DNA of 64,000 nt from Boswellia sacra (lineage: Eukaryota > Streptophyta > Magnoliopsida > Sapindales > Burseraceae). The position numbers were made by a program, and so were the translations under genes. Location: NCBI GenBank assembly GCA_013180625.2, contig SNVD02007624.1:1-64000 (forward strand), given 5' to 3'. The notes below the pieces were generated by a model. It had not been told where the DNA came from, did no database searches, and saw only the letters and a list, made by a program, of their open reading frames with translations. Shown in pieces: positions 22,540 to 34,400 of the stretch (positions within the stretch are counted from its first letter, which is position 1; each line of letters opens with the position of its first letter).

Positions 22540-23480
22540 CTCGATATAACTCGATGGAACATGACACGCTCGACAGAGCTCGAATAAAGAAACCGATGCT
22601 CGATGAACTCCAACGAGTGTCCGAAGAAACTTATGTCGGATTCTTGAAATCGACATACGCGAGGTCGGACATCCGACTATACGACTATGTCAGATGTCGA
22701 CCTCGTCGAGTGAAAAATTTAGATTCCGACAAAGTAAACTATTCAAATTAGTATGCCTGACTTCGAGTCACGTCGGATTTTTTATTCGACACTCAACGTA
22801 AGTCGTTTTCACTTTCATTGATTGTCGATTTCACGTTAACCTACAACGACATTCGAAGCCTATGAAACCGACACTCGACGTTCCCTAATTACATGTCCTC
22901 GAGTGTCGGATATATGGTTTTGGTGTGCCAGATTGAGCTTCGAATGTCATTGTCGGTTAACGTGAAATCAACAATCGATGAAAGTGAAAACGACTTACGT
23001 TGAGTGTCGAATAAAAAATCTGACGTGACTCGAAGTCAGGCATACGAACCGACACTCGACGTTCCCCAATTACATGTCCTTGAGTGTCGGATATATGGTT
23101 TTGGTGTGCTAGATGTCAATTTACATGAAACCGGCACTCGATGTCGTATATGTAAAAGCCTTGATGGCGAGTGTCGGTTGCGGCATCTGACGGGACTTGA
23201 CATATTTCGTCGATGTAACTAGTTTCACTTTCATCGAGTGTCAATTTCATATTACCCGACAACTAACTCTGAAGCCATGAAACTGACACTCGACATTTCC
23301 AATTACATCGTCGTCGGGTGTCGGATAAATGGTTTCGATGCACCCAGATGTCAGTTTACATGAAATCGACACTTGATGTCTTCGTAAATGCCATGATGGC
23401 GAGTGTCGGTTGATGCATCTGACGGGACTTGATATATTATGTCGAGTTTCGAGCACAGATTGACACTCACTATCGTCTAC
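22540..23480. repeat. MULE2 right subterminal array of TCGA/CGACACTCGA motifs
   Basis: The short motif CGACACTCGA and its reverse TCGAGTGTCG recur many times across ~940 bases, in both orientations. Longer units are also repeated: a block with ACACTCGACGTTCCC, AATTACATGTCCT and GTCGGATATATGGTTTTGG occurs near 22870 and 23050, and a diverged copy near 23285. The array lies between the DUF1985 start and the right terminal repeat and mirrors the one at 15045-15290. Confidence 0.88.
22750..23042. repeat. ~110-bp imperfect inverted repeat inside the right subterminal array
   Basis: The arm at 22750-22858 (starting TAGTATGCCTGACTTCGAG) matches the reverse complement of about 22935-23042 with roughly five mismatches. 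The loop of about 75 bases contains the CGACACTCGACG unit, which also follows directly after the second arm. The structure could form a long hairpin in RNA. Confidence 0.85.
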
Positions 23481-24011
23481 GTCGCGACGAAACACGTCGG
23501 TTTCCACCATTTTTACACACATCCAACCAAAAAAGCTTTCGAATCACACTCCGTTGAGCCCACAAACACAAAATAAGCATAAAATACAATCAGAAACTCA
23601 AATCTCACAATCAAAATCCCTAAATCTAGCCCAAATCCCTAATTAATTTAACTGTGTAAATTTTCTATACACATCTCTAATCCTTCAGGTTATGCCTAAT
23701 CTAAATGTTATTTTCAATCTTCAAAGGCCAATATCACTTCAAACGATCAAGAAAACAAGCAAAAAATTAAAAAAAAAATACTAACTTACCTGAATGCTCT
23801 TGCTTCTCTTCTTGTTCCTCTTGTTTCTCTCCTCAAAGGTTCCAAATGGAGTGTGATCCTTGGGTGAACAGACTTATATATATTTCCATGGTGCTGCATT
23901 TTGGATTGCTAGCTTCAACGGTGTCGAGGGATATTAGAAGTTCAACAATAGGCATTTATGGAATAGGAAGAGGTAAGTGGAGAGAAGAGCGAAATAAAGA
24001 GTGTTAGGAAT

Positions 24012-24136
24012 AAATTGAATTCGTAAGAGCATTTTAGTTATTTCACGTTCAAAGTGTCTATGACATCAAAAGTTTTCAGGATGTGTTCATATTTCAGTTA
24101 AGGCCACTAATTTTGACTTTTTTTTTGAATTCTCCC
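24012..24136 (-). repeat. MULE2 right terminal inverted repeat
   Basis: Read on -, it starts GGGAGAATTCAAAAAA and matches the left terminal repeat through AAAACTTTTGATG and CATAGACACTTTGAA. The 9 bases outside (24137-24145) repeat the left flank with one mismatch. Confidence 0.88.
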
Positions 24137-25065
24137 TTAGTTAAAAGTGTGATTAGTAGAAAACATATGTAACAAAACTATACAACTTGTTGGATAATGA
24201 CTTCCACCACATGCATCTATGGCAGTGTTTAAAGGTTGTGACAAAATGATGTCATCTAATGGCGTACAATGAGATTTTTAAAATATAGAGATAAAATTTA
24301 GATAAAAATACAAAAGGTCTACCTGTATAATATTAAACCAAAAAATATAGAATAGTCATAACATTACCTCGAAAGGAAATTGGTATGATTTTTTTTTTAA
24401 CATGAAAATTTGGCTTTTGGTTGTAGCCTCAATGAGATATAGAATAGGTAGATGTTTACTTAATATCAAAATGGCTAGTCTATAAACTTCATAAAATGAA
24501 GCTGCTTTTTCATTATGGTTTTAAAAGTTTTTATTTGGTTATCGTTGACTTCCATTGATAAATTAAATTATAAAAAATGTAAATTTTAAGATTGTTTGAA
24601 GAAATAACTAAATCATAATTTTTTTATTAAGGTATCTAAACTCTTTTTAAAATAATACTACTTATAAATAAATTACTCTAAATTTTTTTAGTATTTTTTT
24701 ATTTTAAAATGAAACTATAATAAAGTTATAACTTATAACAAGATTTTTATTAAAAATATTCTTTACCCGATTTTATCTTACCTCATCAACATATGTTGAC
24801 ACATGAATTTTAATATGAATAAATGAATAAGACGTGGATTATTTTTCTTCTTATTAATATATATTCATAACAGCCAATCATACTTTCGTAAAAGGAACAT
24901 AAGAGATTACGAGTAATATCTCCTTCGAATGAATTAGTGAAACTCCAGGGGTCGAGGAATTAGCGTTAAAAAAAAATAATAATAATAATAAAAAGGCCAA
25001 ATACAGTTTAGTTTAGAGCATTCAGCGTACTAACTAAGCTTAGATGCTTTGGAGAAGTTGAGGAA
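24137..25065. other. AT-rich spacer, no gene seen
   Basis: No open frame or RNA feature can be supported. The last ~100 bases must hold the 5' UTR and promoter of the gene at 25066. An AAT trinucleotide run lies near 24970-24990. Confidence 0.4.
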
Positions 25066-25689
25066 ATGGGCAGCACAGCGCCACAACCTCTTGTCGACGA
25101 ATACTCAGAATTATCAACCACCATTAAATTTGATCACCCTATCCCCTTACTCCGCGGCCCCATTTACGCGGCCCCACGGGAGGACCCATCGAATGCCTCC
25201 TACCTCCTCGCTTTCAGAAGCCCTCGCTCCTGCGCCTTCGCCTACAAATCCTGCGAATCCAAAATCCTCTTGCAATGCGAAGAGGGAGCCAGGATTGGTT
25301 GCGCCCTCAACGCTTCCAACAAGTGCAAGCCCCCTTGGTGGCGGAATCTCATTGATAAGAAACCCATCGACTTGAAGGAGAGGGAGGAGTGCGAAGTGCG
25401 TGAGATGGAAGCTTGTTTGGTTGTTGCCAAGGAAAAGTGCGTGGGCCTTGCTAAGGAGAAGTTGTTGAAACCCTTCGAAGATGCCAGAATTGCGGGGAGA
25501 GTAACTCCGAAGGAGGTTGAGAAGTTAGTTTGGTTGGCGTCGTTCCCGGAGAGGAGTACATGGAGGGATACGATTGGATTGGATCATTGGGGTTCGCGGC
25601 TCCTGGGTGATGGTGAATTTGGAGTGACGTGTTACAGGGCCAGTGAGCTGCTCGGTTCTGATACCAATTATGAACGCTTCTTGATGTAA
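25066..25689 (+). CDS. Cysteine-rich plant protein of unknown function (207 aa)
   Basis: A single open frame of 207 residues is markedly more GC-rich than its flanks and has good codon-level coding character. The ATG at 25066 has A at -3 and G at +4. The N-terminal half includes LLRGPIYAAPRED and a Cys cluster (SPRSCAFAYKSCESKILLQCEEGARIG, then CALNASNKCKPPWW). The C-terminal half holds a charged, probably helical segment with further Cys (residues ~105-140) and ends GEFGVTCYRASELLGSD. There is no clear signal peptide or membrane span. I do not recognise the family and assign no function; the regular Cys spacing could bind metal or form disulfides. A possible splice donor (AAGGTATG) lies just after the stop, which would place an intron in the 3' UTR. 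Confidence 0.8.
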   Translation: MGSTAPQPLVDEYSELSTTIKFDHPIPLLRGPIYAAPREDPSNASYLLAFRSPRSCAFAYKSCESKILLQCEEGARIGCALNASNKCKPPWWRNLIDKKPIDLKEREECEVREMEACLVVAKEKCVGLAKEKLLKPFEDARIAGRVTPKEVEKLVWLASFPERSTWRDTIGLDHWGSRLLGDGEFGVTCYRASELLGSDTNYERFLM

Positions 25690-26036
25690 TGCAAAGGTAT
25701 GATCGATTCAAATTTATCAACTTTTATTTATTTTATGTGCAGAAGCTTGTTAATTAATCGTTTAGGTAACATTTATGGAACTTATTGAGTTACTGACTCG
25801 AGAGATTCACGTGCATTTTGTTTATATCTCACCAGATTTTTATTTATCAAATCTAAATGAGTAGGCGATTGATTATGGGCAGATGAGTTTTTGATGCTGG
25901 ATCAACCCAGTGTTTTTGTGCTTTTGGAAGATAGCTTGAGTTGAATGTGCTTGTCTCTCGTATTTTGGTTCTTTTGGCGGATCTTGCTTTGGGTAAGTTT
26001 GTCTAGATATATCAATAGTAATTCTTTTTTTTGGGG
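25690..26036. other. Downstream region of the Cys-rich gene
   Basis: Probably 3' UTR or a 3'-UTR intron, starting at a GTATGATC donor-like site near 25696. No other feature is seen. Confidence 0.35.
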
Positions 26037-27830
26037 ATAATATAAAGTATTATTAACAAGTTGACAGGCGTATCCAATTATACTGCATGATCACATCCTA
26101 CCATCTCTGTGAACTGTCACTTAAACTTCTGAGCATTAGAATCACTGTAAAATTATATCTTGTTCTACAATTATTAGTGTTAAGTGTTCCTTGTATGATT
26201 GTTATTATTTGATACGCCCTATAATAGTCACTTGCTTTCTTCATGCTTCATTTGTGACATTTGTGCTATCTACCTCTTACCACTTGTTAGGTTGATTACA
26301 CCATCCTATGGCACTAGTTTTTAGTAACTGCTGCAAGTGTTTACTCCAGGTCCAAACTCCTCCAAATTGGTTCCTGAGATAACATCATCTTTGTTATCTT
26401 CACCAGTATCCTCTTCACTTACTCTCGTTATCATGCCATCATCATCATGTACAGCTATGTTTTGTTGTTTTCTTATCATTTTCTCCTTTTGTCATTGTCA
26501 AGAAATTTCCACCAATCGATAGAGGAGCCAAAATCACTTCATTTTGAGTTTCTGTTTTATTAGTTGAATGTGTGATAATAATGTCATTTAACATCTAAAT
26601 ATTCTTGTATTACCATGTTTTTGCAATCATGAAAGTTGATATTGTCCTTTACCATCATGTGAATGACCGCTCTATTTCTGCTATTGGTTCTTTTTAAATT
26701 TTCTGTGTTTTTTCTCCCCGTGACCATCATATAAATACTTACCACTTGTTAGAAAAGAATATAGAAAATGTAGAAAATATGTGACTGTATTGAAAATGTA
26801 CTTTCAATGGGATTGACCATTCTTTGTAGTTGGCTAATGCCTAATAGTCAGACAGTAAAGTCAAATCATCTGGTGGTCAAGGCTCTAATTTGGGATTGAA
26901 GAGCATGTTGGTGTGTTTTAGCCCAAATGTGGGCTTTGATGATTGTTTGAATTATTTTAGCAATAATATAAAATATTATTAACAAGGTGACAGGAGTCTC
27001 CAAGTAGGAATTATTCTGCATGATCGCATCCTACCATCTTTGTGAACAGTCACTGAAACTTCAGAGCATAGATATTCATTAGGATAACAGTTTATATCTT
27101 ATACTAACTGGTATATATATATATATAGTTGTGGCAATTATTATTATTCCTTATCACTATCTTTCTTAATGCTTCAGTTGTCACAATTGTGCTACCTACC
27201 TTCAACGACTTTTTAATGTTGGCTACAGTATCCTATGGCCCCAGTCGTTAGCAACCATCAGAAGTGTTAAAACCAGCACCAAACTCCTCCAAATTGGTTA
27301 CTGAGACAAAACACTAAGTTTGTTATGTTTACCAGTATCCTCTTCACTGACTTTGCCATCATCACCATTTTAACAAATATGTTGTGTTGAGTTCTTTTCA
27401 TTTCCTCCTTTTGTCCTTTTCAAGAAATTTCCACCAGTTGATAGAGGAACCAAACCACTTTATTTGGAGGTTCTGTTTAAATAGTTGAATGTGTAATAAT
27501 GTTGTCATCTTAGTTGCCTGGTAGATATTCCTTTTCGGCCATGTTTTTGCAATTATGAAAATTGATACTGCCCTTTCATCGTCATGTGAATGACAGCTCC
27601 ATTTCAGCCATTGCTTCTTTTTCAATTGTCCTTATGTCTTTTGTCCCTTGACTAGGATGTAAGAACTTAAAACTTTCAATGGAGTTTACCATTATTTGGA
27701 ATTGGCTAACAGTCAAACAGTCAAGTCAAATAATCTGCTGGAGGGCTCTAATTTGGGCTCTGAGAGCATGTCACTGTGTTTAATCCTTAAATATGGGTTT
27801 TGGTGATTATTTGAGTTATTTGAGTGATAT
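26037..27830. repeat. ~0.93-kb tandem duplication
   Basis: Segment 1 (from ~26037) and segment 2 (from ~26963) repeat the same order of landmarks. These are AATATAAA-TATTATTAACAA with GACAGG, CATGATC-CATCCTACCATC, CCAAACTCCTCCAAATTGG, ACCAGTATCCTCTTCACT, CAAGAAATTTCCACCA, and the end CATGT-GGTGTGTTTA/CACTGTGTTTA. Point differences and small indels are numerous, so the event is not recent. No coding frame runs through both copies. It lies downstream of the Cys-rich gene. Confidence 0.8.
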
Positions 27831-28154
27831 GTATAAAATCTGGTTTTGCCAAGATAATTTTTTTACTTAAATTTTGACCCTATCATTGCCAACCATCTAT
27901 TGCAATCCAATTGTTAAAGAGAATAGTTAAAAGCAAAATTTAACATGTCAATTAAACAACTATTTAAACTATTAGAATTTCTTATACACACACTGGTAAT
28001 ATATCTGTTTCACCTTTTTTTTTTTTTCTCTAGAGCAGAAGTTATGGGACCAAAACTCAGCAGTTGCTGGAATAATCTCTTCTTTGGGGTCATTCCCGGA
28101 TTCTTATTCTGCGAGAGTCAATAGTTTTTTACTTTGGATAGGAGTGATGGTGCT

Positions 28155-28305
28155 GAGAACTAGGTGGTGTTTATTTGTGTATTTTGATTTTTTATTTTCA
28201 AAATTTGGTAAGAATATGTGGTTGATTTTATTTTTTATTTTTTGAATTTTGAAAATGATACGTGACTGGTTTTAATTTAAATGTATTGGCAAATGTGCGT
28301 TTTTT
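28155..28305. mobile_element. Truncated MITE related to the element at 45568
   Basis: GGTGTTTATTTGTGTATTTTG, then AAGAATATGTGGTTGATTTT and TTTAATTTAAATGTATTGGC follow the order of the MITE at 45568-45732. Its right terminal repeat is missing, so the copy is truncated. Confidence 0.55.
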
Positions 28306-30584
28306 TCTTGTCAATTTGCTATATCTTTTCATGATTACTTGCTATATCTTTTTCATGATTACCAGTTTAGAATGCAGCCTTAAAGAGAAGTTACCACCTG
28401 CTGCATGGAAGGACATATTAGTTATGACTGTTATTATTATGATTATTGTTAGGATAATTCTCTAAAGAGTCATACAGAATCCGTACTGATGTAGTGTTAA
28501 TATGTTATTCTGGTCTTTTTTTTTATTTTTCAATTACTATTATTCTTAATTTTCATCCATCCCGTTATGTTAACTCGGTTTGCATATATGGTTAAAATGT
28601 GTGATATTATTTTGTATTGTTAATGTTAGAGATTGAACTAGTATCCTACATTAGATACGCCTGGGCTTGTGGGATGTGACTTGGATTCTAGCTGATTTCG
28701 CTTGGTGATAGGGAGTCATCCCATCTATAACTGGGCTTCAGTGTAGCCCAGTGAAGCTGTACATTAAAGTGAGTGGGCTGCATTTTAATGTGGCATATAC
28801 AAATTATGCACGTTTGGATGCTTTCCCAAAATTTGAAAATGCTCGAGCTGTTGCGTGTACTCATTAGTTCACCTTTTGGTGAAGTGATCAAAAAAATTTT
28901 AATCTAATTTTATAACTTAGTTTGTTGGCTGAGGTAACCCACATTTGTAACGTGGCTGCCTTTGAAGTATTTACTTCTGTTTTTGTTTATCATAATGTAT
29001 AAAATAAGCGTGATTTGATGGGGATTTGGGCCTTGGACTCGTTTACATTTGACTCGGCCTCTCCCTGCGTAATATGGTGCATCGCCTGCTGCTTCTTGTT
29101 TAATAAGAAAAAGGGGTTGCAGAGACGTGGGGAGATTTGAATTATAGGAATGAGTTTGAATGTGTATTATATAATTTATGTTGCTTGGATACTTTCTTCT
29201 TAGTTATATTTTATGTTATATGATATGGCTGTAATGGTGTTGAGCAAGATGTGAATTGTGGAGCGATCATGGTGGGTTCAAGGACAGGAGGGTCGAATTG
29301 TCTGAAATTTGGTATTGAGGATAGATATATAGATAAAAAGGAGATTGTGGGGTGACTCAAATGCTGACCATTCATAGCTAAAGCAAAGCACACGTTGATA
29401 GAAAATTTGTGGCCAACTGGTAACCGCGAACGTGTAAAGAAAGTCACATTTGATGTGGTCACGTATGTTTATTGTGTTGATTACGGTCCATGAGAATCAA
29501 CCAGATCCGAGGCTGTTGGCAAAGAATAATTGAGAGTTGATATCATGCGTTTAAAAAGTCTCCAAAAATCAGCTAATTAATAATATCGCTGAGTGCGAGG
29601 AAGTTGCTAGGAAGGTGCAGCAGTGACAGGATCGGTACAGCGACAGATGAAATTTTTCTAAACCACGCACTTTGGCAGGCCTTGGAATCAATTGCGAGGC
29701 TCTTTACCGGCCTGTCTGATCTGGAGTCATTTTCCACGATGCTCTTTGGTTTTCCAACACGTAACGATAAAAGTAATGTCGACAATGGCGGGAAGACCTG
29801 CATAATGTAGCTTCCAGGAAATTTCGTCTGGCAAATGCTGTGCATGTGCCTGCATTTTTTTTTCCAGGATACCGACCAACAACCTTAGTACAAGTACTTT
29901 TTGGTTCTTGTATTGAATAAATATACGTGGATCTTATTTTAAAAACGGAAACCTTGTAAAATTTATCAAAAATTTCAAGAAATTCCAGGTTCTTGTATAA
30001 CGTGTAAGAAACGTAGTTCTTGCTACTTTTGACATTATATATTCTTATAATATTTTGTCGGGTCAAAGTGAAATAAGACTCGAGGAAAAGCGTGAAGAAG
30101 TACTTATTCATATAAAGCAATTATTATTTTTTAGTTATATTCAAAAAACTCAATTATCAGACATTTAGTTTATTCTTTTCATTTTATTTTCATCTAAAAT
30201 TGAAACCAAAAATTCATTATCTAACATGAGAGAAAAAATATATAACATGCAAGTTTCTTTGACCTTTCAATTTCTGGGAGGAAAGGACATGGACGCAGCA
30301 ATAAATGCAAGTTGCAACTGATGGATTTCTTCTTGAATCCAGCAATTCTTGAAGTTGGGTTGATCTACCCTATCTAATGCTAACAAGTTAATGCAAACGA
30401 AAACGTATCTGTACTTTGTAACCGGATTATACCATTTCTCTATTGCAGAGGAAGCTTCGGAGAAAGTTCGCGACATATTATAAACTAAAATAAGAGGAAA
30501 TGATCAAAAGACAGTTCTAGGCATTGACGAAATGGTAGGCACAATGTTCTGCCTTTTTTAAGTATCAATTTTCCGGATCTCTTA
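28306..30584. other. Noncoding stretch, no gene supported
   Basis: Short open frames occur on both strands near 29573-29845 and 30267-30476, but none shows a recognisable domain. A pyrimidine tract ending CTCTAG at ~28033, just left of this stretch, looks like a splice acceptor and may start a 3'-UTR exon of the gene at 25066. Confidence 0.35.
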
Positions 30585-30744
30585 AGCTGTGTTTGTTCTT
30601 GAATTTAATTTTTTTTCTTGTATATTTTTTGATATATTTTATATTTAATATCAATCACATATCCTTTTTAAAATTTAAAATAATTCAAAATCAATAACAT
30701 ATTATTAAATCTAATTGAAAACAAAAATACAGAGGAACACATCC
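30585..30744. mobile_element. Tourist-like MITE
   Basis: The ends AGCTGTGTTTGTTCTTG and (inverted) GGATGTGTTCCTCTG are flanked by TTA at 30582-30584 and 30745-30747, the target duplication of PIF/Harbinger elements. Its inverted interior (GATATGTGATTGATATTAAAT) matches the interior of the MITE at 45568-45732. Confidence 0.6.
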
Positions 30745-31283
30745 TTATAAGTCCACCACTACCACTTCTTTTTAATACCGATTGTCTTATTCTTTAAGAG
30801 ACTCATCTCTCTCCTTAAGACACATGAAATGTAACATGGTATTAACTTTAAAGGGTTTGGTCCCGCCGTCATGGGAGAAAGCATGATAAATGTGGTGAGA
30901 AATAGCTTCCATTTGTTGGGTGATAATTGTGCACTATCACCTTACCAATAAAGGTAGACTTAGAGCTAGGAGACATTTTTCTAGTCAAATGAAAGCAACA
31001 TTATAGAAACATATAATTACCATGTATACCACTTTCACTGTGTAATCGTGTGAATGCCAAAGCAATAATCCGTGTGGGAAAAAGTTTCTTAAAAAGTTCA
31101 CATGATCGTCCGCAAGTTGCTGATTCGGCGGCGTCGGCATACAGGTCCACAACTTTGTGAGACAATTTCTTTAGAACAACTTTAATAAGATTTAATTCAA
31201 TAAATACTTTTAATATATTATGTTAAAAAAATATATTTATATTTTTAAATAATAATTCTATTCTTTTATGAATTCAAATCTTA

Positions 31284-31401
31284 TTTTCTGTGTTATATAT
31301 TTTCTAATATAATTTATATTCAATTTCTTAAAATAATTTAAAATCAACAACATATTTTTAAATTCAATTAAAAATAAAAATACTGTAAAATAACACACCC
31401 A
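31284..31401. mobile_element. Probable eroded MITE of the same family
   Basis: The run AAAATCAACAACATATT, AAATTCAATTAAAAATAAAAATAC and TAACACACCC resembles the right half of the MITE at 30585-30744. TTA lies at 31281-31283 and 31402-31404. The left end is diverged. It sits less than 100 bases upstream of the calcium ATPase start. Confidence 0.4.
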
Positions 31402-31489
31402 TTAAAAAATATGGTTTTTTAAAAGCCAGGCGGCTGATGGCCAGATCCAGTCGCGTACAGCTACCGATAGCTTGATTCTGAGAGAAGCC

Positions 31490-34400
31490 ATGTCTGAGTT
31501 CGACAGTAAAATCTCAAACTGTGATTTTAGCACATTGTTCTTTAGTATCACCACCACCACCCTAACCAAAGCTCAAAAGCGATGGCGTGTTGCCTACTGG
31601 ACTATCTGTTCTTTCCGTGCTATGCTTTCTTATGCAACCGAAGCCAAAACTCGACTCCACTCTGATATCCTGTATAATCATCCTTACGTTGCCCTCGATA
31701 TTGAACCAACCACTTCCAATTCACATTACGATGTTAAGAAAGTTGTCTCCAGCTCCATTGACCCCAACATTGATGGAGCTAAACTAACAGAAATTGTCAA
31801 GAAAAAAGACTTGGATACTCTCAGAAATCAAGGAGGAGTTGAAGGCGTGGCCACCGCTCTTGGGACAAGTCTTGAAAATGGAATCAGCGGCAGCAGTGAA
31901 GATATCCGTAAGAGGTCCGAACTCTTTGGGGCTAACACTTACCATAAGCCACCTCCAAAAGGTTTTTTATACTTCGTGCTGGATGCTTTTAAAGATAGCA
32001 CCATTCTCATCCTTCTTGTATGTGCTGCTCTGGCTCTCGGCTTTGGCATCAAAGAACACGGCGTGGGAGAAGGTTGGTACGAAGGTGGAAGTATATTTGT
32101 AGCTGTCTTCCTGGTTGTTTTTGTCTCTGCTCTCAGTAACTTCAGACAGGAAAGGCAATTCGACAAGCTATCCAAACTAAGTAACAATATCAAAGTTGAA
32201 GTTTTAAGAGATGGTCGACGCCAACAAGTCTCCATATTTGACCTTGTGGTTGGAGATGTTGTGTTCCTGAAAATAGGTGATCAGATCCCAGCTGATGGGT
32301 TGTTCCTCGATGGATATTCTTTGCAAGTGGACGAGTCAAGCATGACCGGAGAGAGCGAACATGTTGAAGTAGATTCCACAAAGAATCCATTCTTGTTCGC
32401 TGGCTCAAAGGTAGCAGATGGCTACGGTCAGATGCTGGTGGTGTCGGTGGGAATGAACACTGCATGGGGTGAGATGATGAGTTCGATATCCAGAGACTCA
32501 AATGAAAGAACTCCATTGCAGGCCCGGCTTGACAAACTAACCTCCTCCATCGGAAAGGTAGGCCTCGCAGTTGCTTTCCTAGTTCTCATAGTTCTACTAG
32601 CTCGTTACTTTACCGGGAATACAAAAGATGAGAATGGAATACGGGAGTATAAACGTAGCAAAACAGATTTAGACGATGTTTTTAATTCTGTTGTACGTAT
32701 TGTTGCGGCTGCAGTTACCATTATCGTGGTAGCAATCCCGGAAGGCTTGCCATTGGCCGTTACTCTAACTCTTGCTTATTCCATGAAGAGAATGATGGCT
32801 GATCAGGCAATGGTAAGGAAACTTTCGGCTTGCGAGACCATGGGCTCAGCCAATGTAATTTGTACCGACAAGACAGGCACCTTGACATTAAATCAGATGA
32901 AAGTTACTGAGTTTTGGCTTGGCCAAGAACGTATTGAAAAAGAATCTTATAATGTAGTCGCCTCAAATATTCGTGAACTTTTCCACCAAGCAGTTGGGTT
33001 GAACACAACTGGAGGTGTCTCAAAACCTGTATCAGGATCTCTACCTGAATTTTCTGGTAGTCCAACCGAAAAAGCAATCCTCTCTTGGGCTGTACTTGAA
33101 TTGGGTATGGGCATGGAAAAAGTGAAGCAAAGAAACGATATTCTCCATTTTGAAACCTTCAACTCTGAGAAAAAAAGAAGCGGAGTTTCAATTAAGTCAA
33201 AGGCTGATAACAAAATTCATGTACACTGGAAAGGAGCTGCTGAGATGATTCTAGCTATGTGTTCTAATTATTATGAAAATGATGGCAGCATAAAGACCAT
33301 GCATCAAAATGAAAGGAGTAAAATGGAAAATATAATCCATGGCATGGCAGCTAGTAGTCTTAGATGCATTGCTTTTGCTCACAAGGAAATTTCAGAAGAA
33401 GAAATCGAATACAGTGATGACGGAAAGACCCAACAAAAGCTGAAAGAAGATGACTTAACCTTGCTAGGAATCGTTGGTCTCAAGGATCCATGTCGACCGG
33501 GGGTCAAGAAAGCCGTGGAAATATGCAGAAGTGCAGGAGTAGAGATCAAAATGATCACCGGGGACAATGTTTTCACGGCAAAAGCTATAGCCACAGAATG
33601 TGGAATACTGACGGATCAACAAGGGAACGGTGAGGAGGTCGTAGAAGGCATACAATTTCGTAGCTATACAGACGAGGAGAGAATGGAGAAAGTTGATAAG
33701 ATCCTGGTAATGGCAAGGTCTTCCCCTTTTGACAAGCTTCTAATGGTACAGTGCTTGAAACAGAAGGGCTGTGTGGTTGCAGTCACCGGAGATGGAACAA
33801 ATGATGCCCCTGCTTTAAAAGAAGCTGACATAGGACTTTCCATGGGCATTCAAGGCACTGAGGTGGCTAAGGAAAGCTCAGATATCGTCATATTGGATGA
33901 TAACTTCACTTCTGTGGCTACCGTTCTAAGGTGGGGACGATGTGTATATAACAACATCCAAAAATTCATTCAGTTTCAATTGACTGTTAATGTTGCAGCT
34001 CTAGTTATCAACTTCATTGCTGCTGTTTCTGCTGGTGAGGTTCCTTTAACAGCAGTTCAATTGCTGTGGGTGAACCTCATCATGGACACACTGGGAGCCC
34101 TGGCCCTCGCTACAGACAGGCCAACTGATGAGCTAATGAAGAAACAACCCGTGGGTCGTACAGAACCCCTCATAACAAACATTATGTGGAGAAATCTTCT
34201 ATCTCAATCCCTCTATCAGATAGCAATCCTATTGACCTTACAATTTAAGGGCGATTCCATCTTTAATGTGAGTCCTGAAGTAAACGATACGTTGATTTTC
34301 AATACTTTTGTTCTTTGCCAAGTATTCAATGAGTTCAATGCGAGGAAGTTGGAGAAAAAGAATGTATTTAAAGGAATTCACAAGAACCGATTGTTCCTGG

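Larger units (their letters stand above)
14566..24136. mobile_element. Complete-bordered Mutator-like element with Ulp1 gene (MULE2)
   Basis: The first ~125 bp of the element match the reverse complement of its last ~125 bp at roughly 80% or better. The terminal inverted repeats begin GGAAAAATTCAAAAAA and GGGAGAATTCAAAAAA and share ACTTTTGATG-CATAGACACTTTGAA. The flanks show a 9-bp target duplication with one mismatch, TTAATTAAA (14557-14565) and TTAGTTAAA (24137-24145); 9-bp duplications are typical of Mutator-like elements. Inside, a MURA-type gene on + converges on a DUF1985/Ulp1 gene on -. TCGA-rich subterminal arrays lie outside both genes. Both genes are broken, so the 9.57-kb copy is nonautonomous. 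A deletion derivative of the same family lies at 60.7-63 kb. Confidence 0.9.

Noticed and set aside
29573..30120. Overlapping frames on both strands near 29.6-30.1 kb
   Set aside because: No domain, splice or composition evidence on either strand.
31472..31489. Six-codon N-terminal extension of the calcium ATPase
   Set aside because: It begins with TTG; the first ATG in frame is at 31490.
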